From the NCBI GenBank assembly GCA_945907225.1, contig CAMDSN010000035.1, positions 1 through 10,811 of the forward strand: a stretch of DNA of 10,811 nucleotides. The letters run 5' to 3'. This DNA is from Flavobacterium psychrophilum. Lineage in GTDB: Bacteria; Bacteroidota; Bacteroidia; Flavobacteriales; Flavobacteriaceae. The translations under genes were made by a program, and so were the position numbers. Positions 6,072-10,811 of the stretch are shown piece by piece. Under the pieces are notes generated by a model that did not search any database, was not told the DNA's origin, and saw nothing but the letters and a program-made list of their open reading frames with translations. Every line of letters starts with the position of its first letter. Position 1 is the stretch's first letter.

Positions 6072-8756
6072 TATTTGCCCATCTTCATCCGTTTCGGTTA
6101 TAATGTCATCCACAATATCTGAAACCGTTGATGTTTCAATATCGGTTGCAATTTCAACTTCAGGTTCTTCATAAGGCAATGATTCTAATAAATTGACCTG
6201 TTTTATTTTGTCAGTTGATATTTGGTTTCCAAGTGCTTTTATACCTTTTATAGCTATAAAATCTTCTATGTTGATGGTTTGATTATCTTTTTGAATTCCT
6301 TTTACTTTATGAAAAACTAACTCAGCAATAGGCCTCCAATCTGTAGTAACAATTTCGAGATTTGATTTTTCGTGTTCGGTAATAAATACCTCTTCTTTAT
6401 TTTCATTTTCTACTAAAAAGCGTTTTAAAAAGTAACGTTCTTTTTCTCCATCATAATAAATTGCCGAAATAGGTTTCATCGGATTCCATTTTTCCATTAC
6501 AACAATATCTTCGTCAAAATGAGTAGTCAATTCTGGAATGATAGTTTTTAATTTCCCCGATTGATTAATTATTAATAAACGATCATTAGGCCTAAATTCG
6601 CCAAGTAACTCGCCTCTACCGTCAACGTTTAATCTTTGAACGGTATCATCAAACCATACTTTTCTAGGACGCAAAGTAGAAATTCCTTTTTCTTTTAATT
6701 CAATTTTCTTAATTGGATATTTGGTAACTGTATTTCCGCGAGAGGCTCTTCCTTTGATAGCAATATCGGCAAAATCCAAATCCCATTTCAATTTTTTGAT
6801 GCTTCCAACTTGTCGCAATAATACCGTAATTACTTCGGCTTCACCATTCGGGTTATATGAAAAATACAATACTTGAGACCCTGCTTTTTCTTGAGTTAAA
6901 TCATAAAACTTATCTCGAGTAACTCCCGAAACATTGAAACGCTTGATAAAAGTTGATCCATTTTTACCATCACGGTATATCATATTGTAAATAGTACGCT
7001 TGTCGTTCTTATCAAAAACGGCAATATGTATAATGTCTTTGCCCACAAACTTCTTATCGTCAACTTTAGCAATCATTATTTTTCCGTCACGAAGGAAAAC
7101 AATTACGTCATCAATATCAGAACAATCAGCAACGTATTCGTCTTTCTTTAAACTTGTTCCAAAGAAACCTTCTTCCCTGTTTACGTAAAGTTTGGTGTTT
7201 CGCAATGCTACTTTCGTTGCTTCTATATTGTCAAAACTTCTTAATTCTGTTTGACGTTCACGACCTTTTCCATACTTGTCTTTTAGCTTTTGGAAAAAGT
7301 CGATAGCAAATTCTATTATATTATTCAAATGATACTTCACTTCATCCATTTCGGCTTCTAGTTTAGCAATCGAATCGTCTGCTTTATCCGAATCGAAACG
7401 AGTAATACGAATCATCGGGATTTGTGTCAGTTTTTGTAAATCGTCATCATTAATTTCGCGTACAAACGATTTTAAAAACGGTTTAAAACGGTCATATATA
7501 TAAACATAAAGCGTCTCTCTGTCAGAATACAATTTAAAATCGATGTACATTTCTTCACGAATAAATATTTTCTCAAGCGTGGAAAAATGCCATTTATTTT
7601 CTAACTCATCAAGTTGTATTTCTAATTCCTGTTTTAATAAATCTAATGTTCTGTGGGTTGAAATTTTCAACATATCTGAAACTCCAACAAACAATGGTTT
7701 ATGGTTTTCGATAACGCAACCTAAAGGAGCAACTGATGTTTCACAAGCGGTAAAAGCATACAACGCATCAATCGTTTTATCAGGAGAAACGCCTGGCGGA
7801 AGATGGATAAGAATCTCTACTTCGGCCGCCGTATTGTCTTCAATTTTCTTAACTTTTATTTTCCCTTTTTCATTTGCTTTTAAAATACTATCTATTAGTG
7901 TAGAAGTATTGGTTGAAAACGGAATTTGAGTTATAACCAATGTTTGTTTGTCTAACTGGCTAATTTTTGCTCGAACACGAACTCTTCCACCGCGCAATCC
8001 ATCATTGTAGTTAGATACATCAGCAATACCAGCAGTAGGAAAATCTGGAAAAAGTGCAAAAGGTTTATTCTTTAAAACTTTTATAGAACAATCTATGAGT
8101 TCATTAAAATTGTGAGGTAATACTTTTGTTGACAAACCAACTGCAATTCCTTCTGCGCCTTGTGCTAAAAGTAACGGGAACTTAACGGGCAAATTTATTG
8201 GTTCTGCACGTCTTCCGTCATAAGACATTCCCCATTCGGTAATTTTAGGCGAATATAAAATGTCATGACCTAATTTTGAAATACGAGCTTCAATATAACG
8301 AGAAGCAGCTGCACTATCTCCCGTGAGGATATTTCCCCAGTTTCCCTGCATATCAATAATTAAATCCTTCTGCCCAATTTGCACCATTGCGTCTCCAATA
8401 CTAGCGTCACCATGTGGATGGTACTGCATCGTATGTCCAACAATGTTAGCCACTTTATTGTAACGCCCATCATCAAGCTCTTTCATGGAATGCATTATAC
8501 GCCTTTGAACAGGTTTGAAACCGTCTTCAATAGCAGGAACGGCTCGCTCCAAAATAACGTAGGAAGCGTAATCTAAAAACCAATCTTTATACATACCGGT
8601 AACTTTAGTTATGGTATCTTCTGAATTAATTTCATCTTGATCATAAAAATGATCACCGGTTGACTTTAGATCTTCAAAACCATCCTGCACTTTGTCTGCA
8701 AAAGATTCGTTATTATCGTCTTCGTTGGGAATGATATCTTCTTCTTCGTTATTCAT
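6054..8756 (-). CDS. parC: DNA topoisomerase IV subunit A (ParC)
   Basis: The breakage-reunion subunit of the type IIA enzyme that unlinks daughter chromosomes, working with ParE in the cytoplasm. The 900-residue product has an acidic N-terminal extension (1-50), then the winged-helix/tower core: WFLDYASYVILERAVP, GFKPVQRRIMHSM, the QYHPHGD loop (111-117), DMQGNWGN and ASRYIEAR with active-site Tyr154. FPLLLAQGAEGIAVGLST (193-210) and the hinge KVLPHNF follow. The C-terminal half is a pinwheel-like DNA-wrapping domain without the GyrA box, ending in an acidic tail. The length is typical of Bacteroidetes ParC and longer than E. coli ParC (752). In the quinolone region the residue after HPHGD is Ala118, where E. 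coli GyrA and ParC have Ser; Asp122 is kept. It lies 44 bases after parE on the same strand, surely in one operon. Confidence 0.96.
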   Translation of the reverse strand: MNNEEEDIIPNEDDNNESFADKVQDGFEDLKSTGDHFYDQDEINSEDTITKVTGMYKDWFLDYASYVILERAVPAIEDGFKPVQRRIMHSMKELDDGRYNKVANIVGHTMQYHPHGDASIGDAMVQIGQKDLIIDMQGNWGNILTGDSAAASRYIEARISKLGHDILYSPKITEWGMSYDGRRAEPINLPVKFPLLLAQGAEGIAVGLSTKVLPHNFNELIDCSIKVLKNKPFALFPDFPTAGIADVSNYNDGLRGGRVRVRAKISQLDKQTLVITQIPFSTNTSTLIDSILKANEKGKIKVKKIEDNTAAEVEILIHLPPGVSPDKTIDALYAFTACETSVAPLGCVIENHKPLFVGVSDMLKISTHRTLDLLKQELEIQLDELENKWHFSTLEKIFIREEMYIDFKLYSDRETLYVYIYDRFKPFLKSFVREINDDDLQKLTQIPMIRITRFDSDKADDSIAKLEAEMDEVKYHLNNIIEFAIDFFQKLKDKYGKGRERQTELRSFDNIEATKVALRNTKLYVNREEGFFGTSLKKDEYVADCSDIDDVIVFLRDGKIMIAKVDDKKFVGKDIIHIAVFDKNDKRTIYNMIYRDGKNGSTFIKRFNVSGVTRDKFYDLTQEKAGSQVLYFSYNPNGEAEVITVLLRQVGSIKKLKWDLDFADIAIKGRASRGNTVTKYPIKKIELKEKGISTLRPRKVWFDDTVQRLNVDGRGELLGEFRPNDRLLIINQSGKLKTIIPELTTHFDEDIVVMEKWNPMKPISAIYYDGEKERYFLKRFLVENENKEEVFITEHEKSNLEIVTTDWRPIAELVFHKVKGIQKDNQTINIEDFIAIKGIKALGNQISTDKIKQVNLLESLPYEEPEVEIATDIETSTVSDIVDDIITETDEDGQITLSLE

Positions 8757-8764
8757 GAATAGTG

Positions 8765-8770
8765 TCCTTT
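8765..8770 (-). promoter_or_regulatory. Shine-Dalgarno-like site for parC
   Basis: On the - strand AAAGGA precedes the parC ATG by eight bases. This is a recognisable ribosome binding site in a group where most genes, including the others here, have only A-rich leaders. It supports ATG at 8754-8756 as the start and may help reinitiation after parE. Confidence 0.5.
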
Positions 8771-8800
8771 AAAAACGGGAGTTTATTTTTATTATACATT

Positions 8801-10657
8801 TTAGTTCTTTTCAACAACATCCAATTCCACTTTCAAATTATTGATAATAAAAACCTGTCTGTCTGGTGTATTTTTACCCATATAAAATTCTAGTAAAGTC
8901 TCAATAGAGGTCGCTTTGTCCAGCATAACTGGGTCTAAGCGAATACTTTCACCAATAAAATGTTTGAATTCGTCTGGAGAAATTTCTCCTAATCCCTTAA
9001 AACGGGTGATTTCTGGTTTTGGTTTTAATTTTTCTATTGCATCTAAACGCTCTTGAACTGAATAACAATAGATGGTTTCTTTTTTATTTCGAACCCTAAA
9101 AAGCGGCGTCTGTAAAATATACAAATGACCGTCTTTAATAAGTTCTGGGAAGAATTGTAAAAAAAATGTAATCAAAAGCAAACGTATGTGCATTCCATCA
9201 ACATCAGCATCAGTAGCGATTACAATATTGTTGTACCGCAAATCGCCCATATCTTCTTCTATGTCCAGTGCAGCTTGAAGCAAATTAAATTCTTCGTTTT
9301 CGTATACAATTTTCTTTGACATTCCATAAGAGTTCAAAGGTTTACCACGCAAACTAAAAACAGCTTGTGTATTTACATCACGACTTTTGGTAATCGAACC
9401 AGAAGCCGAATCTCCCTCAGTGATAAAAAGCGTACTCTCTAAACTTCTTGGATTTTTAGCATCTGTCAAATGCACACGACAGTCGCGTAATTTTTTATTG
9501 TGTAAGCTTGATTTCTTGGCTCTGTCTTTTGCCAGTTTACGAATTCCGGAAAGTTCTTTTCGCTCGCGTTCGGCTTGTAGAATTTTACGTAAAAGTAAAT
9601 CGGCAACTTCGGGATTTTTATGTAAATAGTTATCAAGTTTAGTTTTAATAAAATCATTTACAAACGTGCGCACCGATGGCCCTTTCGGACCAATATCTGT
9701 TGATCCAAGTTTGGTTTTGGTCTGACTTTCAAAAATGGGCTCTTCTACTTTTACAGCAATAGCTGAAACAATAGATTTACGAATATCAGATGCTTCAAAA
9801 GGTTTGTTGTAAAATTCTTTTATGGTTTTAACAATTGCTTCTCTAAAAGCACCCAGGTGCGTACCTCCTTGAGTAGTGTTTTGACCATTTACAAACGAAT
9901 GGTATTCTTCTGAGTATTGCGATTTACTGTGTGTTAAAGCGATTTCAATATCATCACCTTCTAAGTGAATCACCGGATATTGCATATCGTCTTCTGTAAT
10001 CGTTTCTTCTAATAAATCTTTTAATCCAAATTCGGAGAGGTATTTTTCACCGTTATAATAAATCGTTAAACCGCGATTTAAGTAACAGTAGTTTTTGAGC
10101 ATCTTGATAATATACTCATTACGGTATTTATAGTTTTTGAAAATCGTTTCATCGGCAACAAAAGAAACTTTGGTTCCTCTTCGTTTAGTGGATTCGATTA
10201 CCTCTTCTTCAATGGTTAGATTTCCGGCAGAAAACTCAGCTGCTTTTTGTTGGTTGTCACGAACTGATTCTACACGGAAATAGTTCGACAACGCATTAAC
10301 GGCTTTGGTTCCGACTCCATTCAAACCAACTGATTTCTTAAAAGCTTTCGAGTCGTATTTTCCACCTGTATTCATTTTGGAAACCACGTCCACCACTTTT
10401 CCTAATGGAATTCCACGACCGTAATCGCGAACGGTAACCATTTTGTCTTTGATGGTGACTTCGATTACTTTTCCGGCGCCCATTACAAACTCATCGATAC
10501 AGTTGTCGATTGTTTCTTTTAGAAGAATGTAGATTCCATCATCCGGAGAAGAGCCATCACCGAGTTTTCCGATGTACATTCCAGGTCGCATTCGGATGTG
10601 TTCCTTCCAATCTAATGAGCGTATATTATCTTCGGTATATTGATTTTGTTCTTGCAT
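8801..10657 (-). CDS. parE: DNA topoisomerase IV subunit B (ParE)
   Basis: The ATPase subunit that pairs with ParC to decatenate chromosomes. The 618-residue product, usual for Bacteroidetes, begins with [11 protein letters not shown] (20-30). The GHKL ATP site follows: [11 protein letters not shown] with catalytic Glu48 and Asn52, RDYGRGIP with Asp78, and the lid [14 protein letters not shown] (107-120). The transducer carries the ATP-sensing SQTKTKL with Lys314. The TOPRIM domain has [10 protein letters not shown] (Glu414) and [10 protein letters not shown] (Asp483, Asp485, Asp487) for magnesium. [13 protein letters not shown] (552-564) closes the core. No GyrB-type insert is present. A Lys of GyrB's LKGK motif is Arg437 here (SLRGKPLN). 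It is the first gene of the parE-parC operon, with a likely promoter at 10720-10746. Pairing with the adjacent parC, not gyrA, makes ParE the right name over GyrB. Confidence 0.96.
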   Translation of the reverse strand: MQEQNQYTEDNIRSLDWKEHIRMRPGMYIGKLGDGSSPDDGIYILLKETIDNCIDEFVMGAGKVIEVTIKDKMVTVRDYGRGIPLGKVVDVVSKMNTGGKYDSKAFKKSVGLNGVGTKAVNALSNYFRVESVRDNQQKAAEFSAGNLTIEEEVIESTKRRGTKVSFVADETIFKNYKYRNEYIIKMLKNYCYLNRGLTIYYNGEKYLSEFGLKDLLEETITEDDMQYPVIHLEGDDIEIALTHSKSQYSEEYHSFVNGQNTTQGGTHLGAFREAIVKTIKEFYNKPFEASDIRKSIVSAIAVKVEEPIFESQTKTKLGSTDIGPKGPSVRTFVNDFIKTKLDNYLHKNPEVADLLLRKILQAERERKELSGIRKLAKDRAKKSSLHNKKLRDCRVHLTDAKNPRSLESTLFITEGDSASGSITKSRDVNTQAVFSLRGKPLNSYGMSKKIVYENEEFNLLQAALDIEEDMGDLRYNNIVIATDADVDGMHIRLLLITFFLQFFPELIKDGHLYILQTPLFRVRNKKETIYCYSVQERLDAIEKLKPKPEITRFKGLGEISPDEFKHFIGESIRLDPVMLDKATSIETLLEFYMGKNTPDRQVFIINNLKVELDVVEKN

Positions 10658-10707
10658 TTTTTAGGTAACGAATTGGCGCTAATATAGACAAATCGATTCA
10701 TTTTTGG

Positions 10708-10717
10708 AATGATCATT
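10708..10717. promoter_or_regulatory. Palindrome at the predicted parE transcription start
   Basis: AATGATCATT is a perfect ten-base palindrome a few bases downstream of the parE -7 element, where transcription should begin. A dimeric regulator bound there could block initiation. It contains GATC. Ten-base palindromes arise by chance in AT-rich DNA, so this is only a candidate operator. Confidence 0.25.
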
Positions 10718-10719
10718 AT

Positions 10720-10746
10720 CAAAGTTATTAAGAATAATATTGACAA
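10720..10746 (-). promoter_or_regulatory. Probable promoter of the parE-parC operon
   Basis: On the - strand TAACTTTG (10727 to 10720) matches the Bacteroidetes -7 element TAnnTTTG exactly. TTG (10746 to 10744) lies upstream with 16 bases between, slightly short of the usual 17-23. The implied leader to the parE ATG is about 55 bases. The octamer is identical to the one before murQ. Confidence 0.5.
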
Positions 10747-10811
10747 CTAAAATAAAAAGATAATTTAAAAATAGTTAAGGTAGAAAATCAAAATGCAAGC
10801 TATTTTGAGAT

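Noticed and set aside
10793..10811. Possible start of a divergent + strand gene (ATG at 10793, reading MQAILR to the edge)
   Set aside because: Only six codons are visible, with no motif or clear promoter. It could equally be spacer or the end of a - strand gene.
1..10811. Mobile element, phage or defence island
   Set aside because: No transposase, integrase, terminal repeats, attachment site or tRNA was seen, and the genes are mostly housekeeping with even composition by eye.

Overview
The window is AT-rich chromosomal DNA from a member of the Bacteroidetes, most likely a Flavobacterium or close relative. This rests on the ParC and ParE sequence types (about 900 and 618 residues), a DUF6095-type small membrane protein, A-rich leaders with few Shine-Dalgarno sites, and two exact matches to the Bacteroidetes -7 promoter element TAnnTTTG. 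All assignments come from reading motifs; no database search was run.

Layout, left to right. The + strand holds: a 5'-truncated phosphoethanolamine transferase (1-1461); a small ZIP-family metal transporter (1643-2311); murQ, the MurNAc-6-phosphate etherase (2349-3170); a signal-peptide protein overlapping murQ by the ATGA tetranucleotide (3167-3646); a 71-residue two-helix membrane protein (3653-3868); a small lipoprotein (3919-4290); a TerC-family membrane protein (4311-5177); and an unusual peptide-deformylase-like protein with an N-terminal export signal or anchor (5286-6029). The - strand holds the topoisomerase IV operon, parE (10657 to 8801) then parC (8756 to 6054), which converges on the deformylase-like gene. 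No rRNA, tRNA, CRISPR array or insertion sequence was seen, and no gene-free stretch exceeds about 180 bases.

How the genes relate. parE and parC make the two subunits of one enzyme and look co-transcribed from a promoter near 10720-10746. murQ and its overlapping partner look translationally coupled, with murQ probably having its own promoter inside the end of the ZIP gene. Several products act at the envelope: lipid A decoration, cell-wall sugar recycling, metal transport and a lipoprotein. The most interesting unit is terC followed by the exported deformylase-like gene. TerC proteins have been linked to metal supply for secreted proteins, and deformylases are metalloenzymes that normally work in the cytoplasm, so the pair may form a small metal-dependent envelope module. 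This is inference. Most of the window is otherwise ordinary housekeeping sequence.
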